From contig CANJNI010000021.1 in assembly GCA_947475995.1 (NCBI GenBank), positions 1 to 64,000 on the forward strand: DNA of 64,000 nt, in the 5' to 3' direction. The position numbers and the translations under genes are program-made. The notes below the pieces were generated by a model. The model saw only the letters and a program-made list of their open reading frames with translations, was not told the DNA's origin and ran no database searches. Positions within the stretch are counted from its first letter, which is position 1; each line of letters opens with the position of its first letter. Positions 8,822 to 17,184 of the stretch are shown here, one piece after another. This DNA comes from Beijerinckiaceae bacterium (GTDB taxonomy: Bacteria > Pseudomonadota > Alphaproteobacteria > Rhizobiales > Beijerinckiaceae).

Positions 8822-9211
8822 ATGGCTAACGCGAAGTCTCGCTTCAAGGTGATGTCGCTGACAGATGCTGCGGCGGACCGCGTGCGAAGCATCATGGAAA
8901 ATGCGGACCATCCGGTCGCGGCCCTCAAGGTCGGCGTCAGGAACGGCGGCTGCGCCGGCATGTCCTACACGATGGAATGGGCCGACCAGATCGGCCCGAT
9001 GGACGAAGTCGTGGAAGAGAAGGGGGTCAAGCTTCTGATCGACCCGAAGGCCGTCCTGTTCCTGCTGGGAACCCAGATGGACTTCCGCACGGACAAGCTG
9101 TCCTCGGGTTTCGTGTTCAACAACCCGAACCAGACTTCGGCCTGCGGCTGTGGCGAAAGCGTCGCCATCGAGCCCGCACAGGCTTCCGCGATGGACAGTG
9201 CGCATCCCTGA
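8822..9211 (+). CDS. sufA: A-type Fe-S carrier SufA (HesB/IscA family)
   Basis: 129 residues. HesB-like A-type carrier that accepts and delivers Fe-S clusters. Three conserved cysteines are present: one in RNGGCAGMSYTMEW and two in the C-terminal SACGCGESVAIEP. ATG 8822 follows GGAGA (8812-8816), giving a start at MANAKSRFKVMSLTDAAA; an in-frame ATG four codons upstream lies on the binding site itself. The gene is 84 bp from sufT, a gap that holds an AT-rich tatata stretch and a small GC hairpin (CCGGG/CCCGG), so it may be partly independently expressed. Confidence 0.92.
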   Translation: MANAKSRFKVMSLTDAAADRVRSIMENADHPVAALKVGVRNGGCAGMSYTMEWADQIGPMDEVVEEKGVKLLIDPKAVLFLLGTQMDFRTDKLSSGFVFNNPNQTSACGCGESVAIEPAQASAMDSAHP

Positions 9212-9222
9212 CGGAGGCAGTT

Positions 9223-9591
9223 TTGGATGCGGCGGATATCGAAGACCTTTTCCGCCCGCTCGGCCGCGTCAGTTGCAAGCGCATGTTCGGCGGCAAGGGA
9301 ATCTATGCGGACGACCTGATCTTCGCGCTTGAGATCGACGGCGAGATTTTTCTGAAAACAGACGACGCAACCCGGCCCCTGTTCGAGGCGGTGGGACTGC
9401 GCCCGTTTGTTTACGAGAGCTCGCGCGGAAAGACAGCGACATCCTATTGGCTGCTCGCCCCTGCGGCGTTCGACGATGAAAGCGAATTGCTGAAATGGGG
9501 GCGGCTCGGAATTGAGGCGAGCCGCCGCTCTGCTGCAAAAAAGAAGGCCCGACCTGCAAGGACCGCCGCCACCAAGGCCAGGAAGCGTTAG
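9223..9591 (+). CDS. TfoX N-terminal domain protein
   Basis: 122 residues. The core VSCKRMFGGKGIYADDLIFAL followed by LKTDDATRPLFEAVGLRPF is the TfoX N-terminal domain, known from the competence regulator TfoX/Sxy but very widespread in stand-alone form in alphaproteobacteria where its role is unknown. The C-terminus is a basic, Ala-rich tail (AAKKKARPARTAATKARKR) that might bind nucleic acid. I choose TTG 9223 as start because GGAGG sits at 9213-9217, five bases upstream, and the domain begins at once (LDAADIEDLF). It starts 11 bp after sufA and probably rides on the same transcript. Confidence 0.85.
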   Translation: MDAADIEDLFRPLGRVSCKRMFGGKGIYADDLIFALEIDGEIFLKTDDATRPLFEAVGLRPFVYESSRGKTATSYWLLAPAAFDDESELLKWGRLGIEASRRSAAKKKARPARTAATKARKR

Positions 9592-9609
9592 GGCGGGCCG
9601 CCGGAAGCT

Positions 9610-10533
9610 CTACTTTTTCGCCGGCAGGGGCACTGGCGTCGCCATGAACGGGCCGGGGTCCTTGTCGTTGAATTCGGGATTGTTCCGGTATTTGGATTTC
9701 GCTTCGATCACCCACACCGTATTGCCATGGACGGCGACGGCGGGCGGATTGTCGAAACCTTCCTTGATGGTTTCGATCTTCAGCGTATCGCCCTCGACCG
9801 TTGCGACCGACACCCGGCCGCCGCGGTTCTCGGCAATCACGAAACGCCCGTCTCCGGTTGGGCGCATCCCGTCCGGCCCCTCCACCGGCCGGGACGTGGC
9901 GATCGGCGATATCTCGCCGGAACCGCCGTCGCGTTTGACCTCAATCCGGTAGTGTTCGTTGGTGCGGATGTTGTTGACGTACATCCGGTCGTCGGACCCG
10001 AACGCGATCCCGTCGATGCCTTCGAGGCGCTGGTCCTTGAGCCAGGGCTCCAGCTTCGTGCCGCCGACCGGCAGGCGGTAGATCAGCGCGCCGGGCGTAT
10101 CGGTCGCATAGAGGGTTCCGTCCTTGGCGATGGCGATGTCGTTGCAGAATCCCTTGCCGTCCGGAAACGGATAATCGGCTTTCAGCACACCGGCCTTCAG
10201 GTCGAAATTCTTCAGGGACACCGGCTCGCCCGCGCGGCTTACGTCACTGGAACAAACCCAGAGATTATCGCGGGTTTCGTCCACCACCACCCCAAGAACG
10301 CCCGACAGCTTGCCCTTGTCCTTGGCGATCCATACGTCCGCACGCGCAGCGCCGGGCGCGGCGCGCAGAACGGTCCCGTTGGCGATGCTGCCGATGTAGA
10401 GCGTTCCGTCCTTGCCGACGTCGAGGCTCTCCGGAAAGGCCTTCGGGCCGAGGTCGACGGGCTGGTGCGCGAGGGGGGCGCCTGACAGAAGGGTGGAACC
10501 GAGCGCCAGCAGAATTGATCGAAACATCGCCAT
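9610..10533 (-). CDS. Secreted SMP-30/gluconolactonase-like beta-propeller protein
   Basis: 307 residues. An N-terminal signal peptide (MAMFRSILLALGSTLLSGAP, then LAHQP) is followed by repeated propeller blades such as FPESLDVGKDGTLYIGSIANG, FCNDIAIAKDGTLYATDT, GIDGIAFGSDDRMYVNNI and EGPDGMRPTGDGRFVIAENRGG. This is the SMP-30/LRE-like six-bladed propeller fold, which includes lactonases and strictosidine-synthase-like proteins; the substrate is unknown. The start at 10533 has GGAGG five bases upstream, and the longer frame upstream is poor. It lies 70 bp downstream of the alpha/beta hydrolase gene on the same strand, so the two may be co-transcribed and act on related lactone or ester substrates. 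Confidence 0.8.
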   Translation of the reverse strand: MAMFRSILLALGSTLLSGAPLAHQPVDLGPKAFPESLDVGKDGTLYIGSIANGTVLRAAPGAARADVWIAKDKGKLSGVLGVVVDETRDNLWVCSSDVSRAGEPVSLKNFDLKAGVLKADYPFPDGKGFCNDIAIAKDGTLYATDTPGALIYRLPVGGTKLEPWLKDQRLEGIDGIAFGSDDRMYVNNIRTNEHYRIEVKRDGGSGEISPIATSRPVEGPDGMRPTGDGRFVIAENRGGRVSVATVEGDTLKIETIKEGFDNPPAVAVHGNTVWVIEAKSKYRNNPEFNDKDPGPFMATPVPLPAKK

Positions 10534-10603
10534 CCGAACCTCCATCGCCGCAATGCAGTGCAGAACAGCTCTGGGCAGAACAGCTTCAGGGCGGCAGAAG
10601 TTC

Positions 10604-11542
10604 CTAGAAGGGTGTGCAGGCGCGCATGAAATCAAGCGCCGCACGGCCGAAAACCTCATCGCCGGTGTTGAAGCTCAGCACCGTCGAGACGTGGTTGTGG
10701 TGCTGTTGCCAGAACAGGCGCGGGTTTTTGCCGTCCCGCCTCGCCACTGCTGTCGCCAGATCGAGCGTCGGGGTGGCGAGGCTGATCGGATCATATTCGG
10801 CGAGGCTGAGGAACAGCGGGATCTTGCTGTTGGCGATGTGGTTGATGGACGACATGGCCGCGTAACGGCTCTCGTCGCCGCCGTAATAGCCCAGCGTGTT
10901 GGGCGCCTTTCGCTCCGCGCTCATGGCGTAGATCCCGCTCGCCAGAATGGCCCCCACAGGCTGGCTTGCCGGATCGCGCACCAGCGGGTCGAACAGGCAG
11001 GTCGCCGCATGGGCCGCGCCGGCGGACTGGCCGAACAGGAAAATCTTTTCGGGATCGCCGCCATATTCGGCGATGTTCCGGCGAACCCATTGCAGGGCGG
11101 CGCGCACATCTTCGCCGCCCGCCGGATAGGCGAAGTCGGGAGCCAGCCTGTAATTGACGATTGCGGTCACGATGCCCTGCCGGGCGAACCAGCGGCCGAC
11201 ATTGCCGTAGAAATGCTGGTCCGACCGCTTGTCGCCGCTGACGAAACCGCCGCCCGGCACGTAGACCACCACCGGCGCCTGGCGGGCGGTAGGCTTGTGA
11301 TAAACGTCCAGTTGCTGGCGTGGATGGTCGCCATAGGGCAGGTCGAAGGCGAACAATATGTCCGGAGAGGGCTGCATCAGCGGCGCATAAAGCGCCCGGG
11401 TCCGCTCCAGAATGTCCGGTCCGAAGGCCGCGCCCATGGCGGCAATTTCCTTGCGGATCGATTCAGGCATAGCAAGCATGGTCTGCATCCGGTTGTTGTC
11501 CCGGCGCATTAGCATGGCTTGGGTCCAGGGCGAAACGGCCAC
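10604..11542 (-). CDS. Alpha/beta hydrolase (HSL/carboxylesterase-like)
   Basis: 312 residues at most. The oxyanion motif appears as VVYVPGGGFVSGD (the HGGG variant PGGG), the nucleophile elbow as FLFGQSAGAAHAA, the acid in LSLAEYDPISLATPT and the histidine in QQHHNHVSTVLSF. The protein resembles the hormone-sensitive-lipase/esterase group; cytoplasmic, with no signal peptide. The first 22 residues contain several Met codons (1, 11, 19, 23), so the true start may be internal. A 67-bp gap upstream contains the terminator of the BA14K gene, so transcription probably starts afresh here. Confidence 0.8.
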   Translation of the reverse strand: MAVSPWTQAMLMRRDNNRMQTMLAMPESIRKEIAAMGAAFGPDILERTRALYAPLMQPSPDILFAFDLPYGDHPRQQLDVYHKPTARQAPVVVYVPGGGFVSGDKRSDQHFYGNVGRWFARQGIVTAIVNYRLAPDFAYPAGGEDVRAALQWVRRNIAEYGGDPEKIFLFGQSAGAAHAATCLFDPLVRDPASQPVGAILASGIYAMSAERKAPNTLGYYGGDESRYAAMSSINHIANSKIPLFLSLAEYDPISLATPTLDLATAVARRDGKNPRLFWQQHHNHVSTVLSFNTGDEVFGRAALDFMRACTPF

Positions 11543-11575
11543 AAAAAAGCGACCGCCAATTGGTCCGGCGGTCGC
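11541..11575 (-). terminator. Rho-independent terminator of the BA14K gene
   Basis: Perfect 9-bp stem GCGACCGCC (11549-11557) with GGCGGTCGC (11567-11575) and a 9-base loop. On the minus strand the stem is followed by TTTTTTGT (11548 down to 11541), the classic arrangement. It lies 35 bp beyond the BA14K stop codon. The T run touches the first codon of the hydrolase gene, so that gene needs either readthrough or an internal start. Confidence 0.85.
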
Positions 11576-11609
11576 CTTGGGTCTTCGCGGTCAGAAGACT
11601 TTGCGGGGC

Positions 11610-12032
11610 CTAGGGGCAGGGATGGCGCATGCCGTCATAGCCCAGATAGGTTCCGCTCGACGGATCGTAGGACTTGAAGCGGTTCATGCAGTAGGCGACG
11701 GAGTCGCCGTCCACCACGCCGCCATCGTAATAATAGTTGGGACGCGCGGCCCCGGCGATCGCGCCGCCGATGATGGCGCCTGCGGCCAGTCCGGCCACGC
11801 CCGGTCCGATGCCGCGGCGATAATAGCGATAGCCGGGCCGGTAATAGCGGCGCGGACCCGCCCAACGCCGCTGCACCAGCACCGGACCGCCGAACTGCAC
11901 GGTCTGGACGTTGGCGCCCGTAACGACGTTCCTTGCATTGCTGTCGAAGGTGAGCGGACCGGCGCTCGCGCCGGCCATGCCAAGGGTTCCGAAGGCGGCT
12001 GTCGCCAGCGCGCCAATGATGAGCTTGCGCAT
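11610..12032 (-). CDS. BA14K-family secreted protein
   Basis: 140 residues. Signal peptide MRKLIIGALATAAFGTLG, then GASAGPL. A mature Arg/Tyr-rich region follows (RRYYRPGYRYYRRGIG), then a glycine/alanine hydrophobic stretch (GVAGLAAGAIIGGAIAG) and the C-terminal family motif AYCMNRFKSYDP, SGTYLGYDGMRHPC. BA14K proteins are named after an immunoreactive Brucella protein with lectin-like properties and are restricted mainly to Hyphomicrobiales, which supports the taxonomic call. ATG 12032 has GAGGAA seven bases upstream. A strong terminator follows. Confidence 0.85.
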   Translation of the reverse strand: MRKLIIGALATAAFGTLGMAGASAGPLTFDSNARNVVTGANVQTVQFGGPVLVQRRWAGPRRYYRPGYRYYRRGIGPGVAGLAAGAIIGGAIAGAARPNYYYDGGVVDGDSVAYCMNRFKSYDPSSGTYLGYDGMRHPCP

Positions 12033-12308
12033 GTTGAATTCCTCGTGAAGACGCGACGGAAGCCGTCGCCGTGGGAGAGGAACGTCTCTTGACGGAGCGA
12101 TGTTCCAAGCCGCCTGCCTTGCAGTCATCGAGGCCGGAGAGGTTCGTCACCAAAGCTTTACGATGTTTGTCTTTTGATGCGCCCGGGCCTGCGCGCGCCG
12201 CCATCGGGCGGCTATGATGAAAAAGCCAAGTTTCTCATGGTGTTGATTCGCGCCCGCTCCAGGAATTTGCAAATCTTTCCCGTCGCCCTCCGCAACCAGG
12301 AGACAAGC

Positions 12309-13949
12309 ATGATCTCTGTCCATTCGCCCCGTCTGACGCCGATGTCCACCGCTCTCGCGCTGATGTGGTCGGTCGGCTGCATGACGCCCGCCTTCGCGCT
12401 CGAAACCATCGTGCTCGAAAATGTCGTCATGCAGAACGCCGGAAAGCCTGCTGCGACTGTCAAACGCATCGAATTTGCCGATACCAATCTGACGAAAGAA
12501 GAAGTCCAGAAACTCTTCGCCGTCGACGGATCGAAGGAAGAAAAAACGGCCCTGATGGCCAAACTCGTTGCGTCGAAGATTTCCATTCCGGACGTCGTGA
12601 TTGCCGACGACAAGGGCAAGTTCACCATCAACGGAATTCAGGCTGTGAATGTGAATGCCGGGAAGGTCGGCCAGTTCGGGCTGGCCGGGTTCGAGGGCGA
12701 TGTGCCGGGCGATAATGGCCGGGTGAGCATGAAGTCGGGACCGCTGACGGTGGACGGCGCCGGCTTTGCGGGCCTGCTCAACGCGGTGCAGACCGGCGAC
12801 ATGAGCAACGCCTCGTCGCATTTCGGCAAATTCTCGTGGCAGGGCTTCGAGATGGCTGCGCCCGACAAGGACACGCCCGCCGACGCTCCGGGCGGCAATC
12901 TGGTGAAGCTGAAATTCGGTTCGATCACCGGCGAGGGAACGGCGGATGGCGATGTGCCGCTCAAGACAACGGCCGCGCTGAAGGACATGACCATCGAACT
13001 GCCGCCGTCCTCCGACGCCGGACGCGGCCTCACCGCCGCCGGTTATTCGACCCTGACCCTCGGCTTCACCTTTTCGAGCACCTACAATCCGACCGCACAG
13101 ACGGTTGCGATCGAGGACTTGACCTTCACCGGCAAGGACGTCGGCTCCATCGGCCTGAAGCTCGGGCTGGGCGGCATCGCCAAGTCGATCTTCACCAGCG
13201 GCAACAAGGACGAGCGGCTGATGGCGCTGCTGGGCGGCAGCATCTCCGGACTTGAGGTGAAATTCGCCGATGGCGGCGCGGCCGCCAAGGTGCTGGCCTT
13301 CGCGGCGGCCCAACAGGGCAAGACGCCGGATGCGCTGAAAGCCGAAACCTCCGCCATGGCGGCGCAGCTCATTCCGATGATGCTGGGCGGCCACCCGAGC
13401 GCACCAAAGATCGCCGAACAGGTTTCCGCCTTCATCAACAACCCGAAGGGTCTGACCGTGTCAGCGAAGCCGAAGTCCGGCTCGCTGCCTTTCATGCAGG
13501 CGATGAGCCTGATGGAGCCGAAGGCGTTCCTGGACGCGGTCGACGTGACCGTGGCGGCTGACGGCGCGGCGGTGACGCCCGCCGTGTCGGCCGCTCCCGC
13601 AGTTCGCGCGCCGGCTGCAGCCGCTCCTGCTCCGGCGGCCGTGGGCCGTCTGACCGGCGCCGCCGCCTGGAACTCGCTGATCGGGAATTCGATCAGCGGC
13701 AAGAGCGAGGAGGGCGATCCGCTGACCGAGTTTTACCTCGCCAACGGCACGGTGAAGCAGTTGATCGACGATGAGATCTCCACCGGCAAGTGGGCCTTGC
13801 GCGGTCAGGAAATCTGCTTCGAATATCCCGAGGACGACGACGAGACCTGCTACAAGCTGGTCATCGACGGCAATGTCGCCACGTTCACTGATGAGGACGG
13901 CGCCGGCCGCCGCTACACGGTCGAAAAGGGCAATCCCAAGAAGCTCTGA
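12309..13949 (+). CDS. Secreted protein of unknown function, two-part
   Basis: 546 residues, not recognised with confidence. A signal peptide spans about residues 1-31 (LALMWSVGCMTPAFALET). Residues ~32-420 look like a beta-rich repeated region with recurring VKFADG/LKLGLGG/IEDLTFTGKDVG patterns. A Pro/Ala linker near residues 424-452 (SAAPAVRAPAAAAPAPAAV) joins a compact C-terminal domain of ~90 residues (LTGAAAWNSLIGNSISG, then GKWALRGQEICFEYPEDDDETCY) with two Cys. That C-terminal unit resembles small periplasmic modules (W..L.G..I / G.W...G..C) common in Hyphomicrobiales. ATG 12309 has AGGAGA six bases upstream. A strong terminator follows, so it is monocistronic. Confidence 0.65.
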   Translation: MISVHSPRLTPMSTALALMWSVGCMTPAFALETIVLENVVMQNAGKPAATVKRIEFADTNLTKEEVQKLFAVDGSKEEKTALMAKLVASKISIPDVVIADDKGKFTINGIQAVNVNAGKVGQFGLAGFEGDVPGDNGRVSMKSGPLTVDGAGFAGLLNAVQTGDMSNASSHFGKFSWQGFEMAAPDKDTPADAPGGNLVKLKFGSITGEGTADGDVPLKTTAALKDMTIELPPSSDAGRGLTAAGYSTLTLGFTFSSTYNPTAQTVAIEDLTFTGKDVGSIGLKLGLGGIAKSIFTSGNKDERLMALLGGSISGLEVKFADGGAAAKVLAFAAAQQGKTPDALKAETSAMAAQLIPMMLGGHPSAPKIAEQVSAFINNPKGLTVSAKPKSGSLPFMQAMSLMEPKAFLDAVDVTVAADGAAVTPAVSAAPAVRAPAAAAPAPAAVGRLTGAAAWNSLIGNSISGKSEEGDPLTEFYLANGTVKQLIDDEISTGKWALRGQEICFEYPEDDDETCYKLVIDGNVATFTDEDGAGRRYTVEKGNPKKL

Positions 13950-13973
13950 GTTTTTTCGACCCAGGGTTTCAGG

Positions 13974-14003
13974 CGGCCGGACTGTGAAGTCCGGCCGTTT
14001 GTG
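13974..14003 (+). terminator. Rho-independent terminator after the two-part secreted protein
   Basis: Perfect 10-bp stem CGGCCGGACT (13974-13983) and AGTCCGGCCG (13988-13997) with loop gtga, followed by TTTGTG. It lies 24 bp after the stop codon. Confidence 0.8.
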
Positions 14004-14016
14004 CTAGAGACCCCGA

Positions 14017-14364
14017 ATGCGGATCGTCTTCTTTTGCCTCGCCGCCGTGATGGCGGGTTTCATGGCCTGGTCATGGTTCGACCCCCCCTGCGAGGGCGGC
14101 GCGATGGTCGCCTCCGAAAGCGAATGCCGGGCTGTGGCGCTGTTCGATGCAGCCTTCTGCGCGAAAGCATGGGCGCGGACCGAAGCCCTGGCTCGTTCCG
14201 CAGGGCCGACGCTCCAGACGCAGGCCGAATGCAATGACCGATATCCGGTTTGCATCGAGAAGGACCCGCAAGGATACGGGCCGAAACCGGGCGGCTGGTG
14301 CCTTGTGCGGGCCGGCAACGAAATCGCCCGCATCGAACCCAAGTACGAATTGAAACGGCGCTGA
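14017..14364 (+). CDS. Small DUF1190-like membrane-anchored protein
   Basis: 115 residues. One N-terminal membrane segment or signal anchor ([20 protein letters not shown]), then a Cys-containing soluble part. The pattern [20 protein letters not shown], followed by [17 protein letters not shown], resembles the paired-cysteine region of DUF1190 (YgiB/UPF0441) proteins, which have no established function. It begins 17 bp after the hairpin of the preceding terminator and 19 bp before kdsA, so it may be co-transcribed with kdsA. Family assignment is moderate; existence as a gene is well supported by position and composition. Confidence 0.6.
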   Translation: MRIVFFCLAAVMAGFMAWSWFDPPCEGGAMVASESECRAVALFDAAFCAKAWARTEALARSAGPTLQTQAECNDRYPVCIEKDPQGYGPKPGGWCLVRAGNEIARIEPKYELKRR

Positions 14365-14383
14365 TGCGCCCGCGAGGATTGTG

Positions 14384-15244
14384 ATGGCGCTGAACTCAGT
14401 TGTGACGATCGGAACCGGTCCCGGCGCGGTGCGCTTCGGCAATGAACTGCCGCTCGCCGTGATGGCGGGGCCGTGTGCGCTCGAAAGCCTCCAGCATGCC
14501 ATGGAAATGGCCGCCGCGCTGAAAGAGATTTCAACGAAGCTCGGGATAGGGATCGTCTACAAATCCTCGTTCGACAAGGCGAACCGCACCTCCATCCACG
14601 GCAAGCGCGGCGTGGGGCTTCACGACGCGCTGAGCGTCTTCGCCGAAGTGAAAGAGAAATTCGGGATGCCGGTCGTGACCGACGTTCACGAGAACGACCA
14701 ATGCGCCATTGCGGCGCAGGCGGTGGACGTGTTGCAGATCCCGGCCTTCCTGTGCCGCCAGACCGATCTCCTCATCGCCGCCGCCGTCACCGGCAAACCG
14801 GTGAACGTCAAGAAGGGCCAGTTTCTGGCCCCTTGGGACATGCGCAACGTCGTCGCGAAGGTTGTTGAATCGGGCAATTCCAATGTGCTCGTGACGGAGC
14901 GCGGCGCGAGCTTCGGCTACAACACGCTCGTATCGGACATGCGCTCCCTACCCATCATGGCGAAGACCGGCGCGCCGGTGATTTTCGATGCTACGCATTC
15001 GGTCCAGCAGCCCGGCGGCAAGGGCGATTCAACAGGCGGCGAACGGGAGTTCGTCCCCGTGCTGTCGCGTGCGGCGGTCGCGGTCGGGGTTGCGGGCGTG
15101 TTCATCGAGACGCACGACAATCCCGCGCAGGCTTTTTCGGACGGCCCCAATCAGGTGCCGCTGAAGCACATGGAATCGCTGCTGCGGGAATTGATGGAAT
15201 TCGACCGGCTGGCGAAGAGGGCGCGCGGCTCGATCGAGCCGTAA
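14384..15244 (+). CDS. kdsA: KdsA, 3-deoxy-D-manno-octulosonate 8-phosphate synthase
   Basis: 286 residues. Condenses phosphoenolpyruvate with arabinose 5-phosphate to give KDO-8-phosphate for lipid A core synthesis. Family marks: [73 protein letters not shown]. The N-terminal block MAGPCALES has Cys31 in the place where metal-independent (E. coli-type) enzymes have Asn, so this should be the metal-dependent class. ATG 14384 is preferred over the adjacent GTG 14381; GAGGA lies at 14374-14378. In many relatives kdsA sits close to eno; here the two are 8 kb apart. Confidence 0.96.
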   Translation: MALNSVVTIGTGPGAVRFGNELPLAVMAGPCALESLQHAMEMAAALKEISTKLGIGIVYKSSFDKANRTSIHGKRGVGLHDALSVFAEVKEKFGMPVVTDVHENDQCAIAAQAVDVLQIPAFLCRQTDLLIAAAVTGKPVNVKKGQFLAPWDMRNVVAKVVESGNSNVLVTERGASFGYNTLVSDMRSLPIMAKTGAPVIFDATHSVQQPGGKGDSTGGEREFVPVLSRAAVAVGVAGVFIETHDNPAQAFSDGPNQVPLKHMESLLRELMEFDRLAKRARGSIEP

Positions 15245-15263
15245 AGCTCGGCCGCGCGCAGGC

Positions 15264-17000
15264 TCAGGCCGCGATGCTTTCCGATTGAACAGGGACCGCA
15301 ACGGGTTCGGTTGTCCTGATCCGCTCTTCCACCCCCAGCAGTCCGAACAGAAGCGTCCCAAGCTCCTGCCGCGCCGTGCGGGACGTCAGCATGTGGTCGG
15401 CGTCCATCAGGGTGTGCATTTCGACGCCCGGCAGGGTTGTGGCGCGCTCGCCTTTGGGGCCGAACCAGCGTTCGAGATCGGCGAGGCCCGGGTCGTGGTC
15501 GCTGTAGATCATCGCGACCTTGACGCCGCGCGCCGCCAGCGTTTCGAGCCAGCCTTCAACCATGTTGGAATCGCCGAGGCCTGACGATGCCTTCTGGGAC
15601 AGGCTCATCAATGCGTTGAGGCTGCCCTTGGCGAATTTCTTCGCGACAGGCATGAGGCGGTTGAACATACGGCTGGCGTCTTCGGCGGCCTGTATTTCAT
15701 CCTCGAGGGCAGCGCTGACGACAGTGGATTTCGTCGCCCGCCAGGCGCTGAACTGTAGCTGGTACGTGGCGTTCCAGACGAAGCAGACCTGATTGACGAG
15801 GGCCAGTCGCTTGACGCGCGCATCGGCGACCGCTGCGTGGAAGGCCTGAAAGGCGCCGCTGCACGAACCCATGACGCTGACGTCGCGAATGCATTGCGTT
15901 TCGAGCCAGTCGATCGCGGCGGAAATGTCGCCGGCGAGTTCGGGCGCATAGAGAGAGCCCGACGCCCCGCTCGGCGCCGCAAAGCTGTCGCCGAGCCCGC
16001 CCACATCGATGCGCAGCGAGGCGACGCCGCTCGCCGCCAAACGGCGTGCGAGTTCCACACTGCCGCGCGCCCAGCCGACATGGTGGATCGCGCCCGCATT
16101 GAGAATGATGACGGCCTGACGAGGCGTTCCCGACCCGGAGCGGCAATAGACGCCGGCGAGTTCGTGGCCCTTGCCGAAACGGATCGGGCTTTCGACGAAA
16201 TCTTCGCCCGCAAGTCCCACCGGCACGCAACGCACCGGACGCGCGCCTTCCCTTGCAGCGCCGTCAACCATCCAGTTTGCGATACGCGAAAGGGCGGAGT
16301 CCGGCGTTTTCGATGCCGTCGGATCGCACATCATGGCGTCGTAGCCGTCGAAGATTTCTGTTGCGACGTCGCAACCGAGCGCGGTGAGCCGCGTAACGAC
16401 CGGATGGACGGCGAGCGGTTCGCGGCCTGTCGCCAGAACGCGCGGGGCCGGCGATGCGGCGATCAGGGCTGGTTCGAGTTTGCCGAGATCGGCGACGGTC
16501 TGCGCGCTCATCCGGAAGCCCGCGACGATCATCTCGCCGGGCGCCGGTTCCTCGTTCGTCGCGCCGATGACGCGGGACAGCGCCTTGAGTTCGCGCACAT
16601 AGGCCTTGCCGGTCGCCAGCGGCGCGATCAGAGCGATGCGCTCGACGCCGCCGATCTCTGCGGCGACCTCCGCCGCAAGGGTCGCCCCGAGGCGCAGGCC
16701 TACGAGGCCTATCTCGCTCACGCCGGTCCGGTCCTTCAGATAGGCGATGGCGGCGCGGATGTTCTGCTTCCAGACCGCAATGCGATCCGGGTCGTTTTCA
16801 TCGCCGATGGAATCGCCCGCGCCGTGATAATCGAACCGCAGGACCGGCTGGCCGCCCTCCGCGATACGGTCGGCGAGAATCGCCAGGGACTTGTGCCCGC
16901 AGAGATCCTCAAAGCCGATGGAGCCGCAGATCACTATGCCGCGCGCGCCTTCGGCCGGATGCAGCCAACCTACGCAACGCTCGAAACTTACTGGAAACAT
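15264..17000 (-). CDS. Tandem alpha/beta-hydrolase protein with non-serine nucleophile positions
   Basis: 578 residues with two hydrolase-like halves. The first (about 1-270) has VICGSIGFEDLCGHKSL, LRFDYHGAGDS and an elbow GLVGLRLGATLAAEV, where GLRLG has Arg in place of the nucleophile serine. The second (about 280-560) has VIILNAGAIHHVGWARG, RIDVGGLGDS and an elbow SVMGSCSGAFQAF, where GSCSG puts Cys at the nucleophile position; DADHMLTSRTAR supplies a candidate histidine. The pattern resembles the serine-aminopeptidase-like/exosortase-associated hydrolases found near polysaccharide genes in alphaproteobacteria, but no such cluster is here. Start at ATG 17000 with AGGGGAA upstream. It is convergent with kdsA. 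Confidence 0.65.
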   Translation of the reverse strand: MFPVSFERCVGWLHPAEGARGIVICGSIGFEDLCGHKSLAILADRIAEGGQPVLRFDYHGAGDSIGDENDPDRIAVWKQNIRAAIAYLKDRTGVSEIGLVGLRLGATLAAEVAAEIGGVERIALIAPLATGKAYVRELKALSRVIGATNEEPAPGEMIVAGFRMSAQTVADLGKLEPALIAASPAPRVLATGREPLAVHPVVTRLTALGCDVATEIFDGYDAMMCDPTASKTPDSALSRIANWMVDGAAREGARPVRCVPVGLAGEDFVESPIRFGKGHELAGVYCRSGSGTPRQAVIILNAGAIHHVGWARGSVELARRLAASGVASLRIDVGGLGDSFAAPSGASGSLYAPELAGDISAAIDWLETQCIRDVSVMGSCSGAFQAFHAAVADARVKRLALVNQVCFVWNATYQLQFSAWRATKSTVVSAALEDEIQAAEDASRMFNRLMPVAKKFAKGSLNALMSLSQKASSGLGDSNMVEGWLETLAARGVKVAMIYSDHDPGLADLERWFGPKGERATTLPGVEMHTLMDADHMLTSRTARQELGTLLFGLLGVEERIRTTEPVAVPVQSESIAA

Positions 17001-17184
17001 GGAATTCCCCTGAAACTCTTTTTGACGCCTGCCTGTTTTTCCGAACGATGCGGGAGACCGGTTAGGGGGAAGTGAAAGCCGCGCCGCAGATGCAATGCAT
17101 GCGCGGGCGATGCGCGGAATGCTCAATGGGTGCTTAACGAGCGGGCTGGGCGTGTTAGTCTGCGCGCTCAGCGGAGGATTCAGC

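Noticed and set aside
14017-14364. The small gene before kdsA as a lipoprotein
   Set aside because: The Cys after the hydrophobic segment (DPPCEGG) lacks a proper lipobox, so an uncleaved anchor is more likely.
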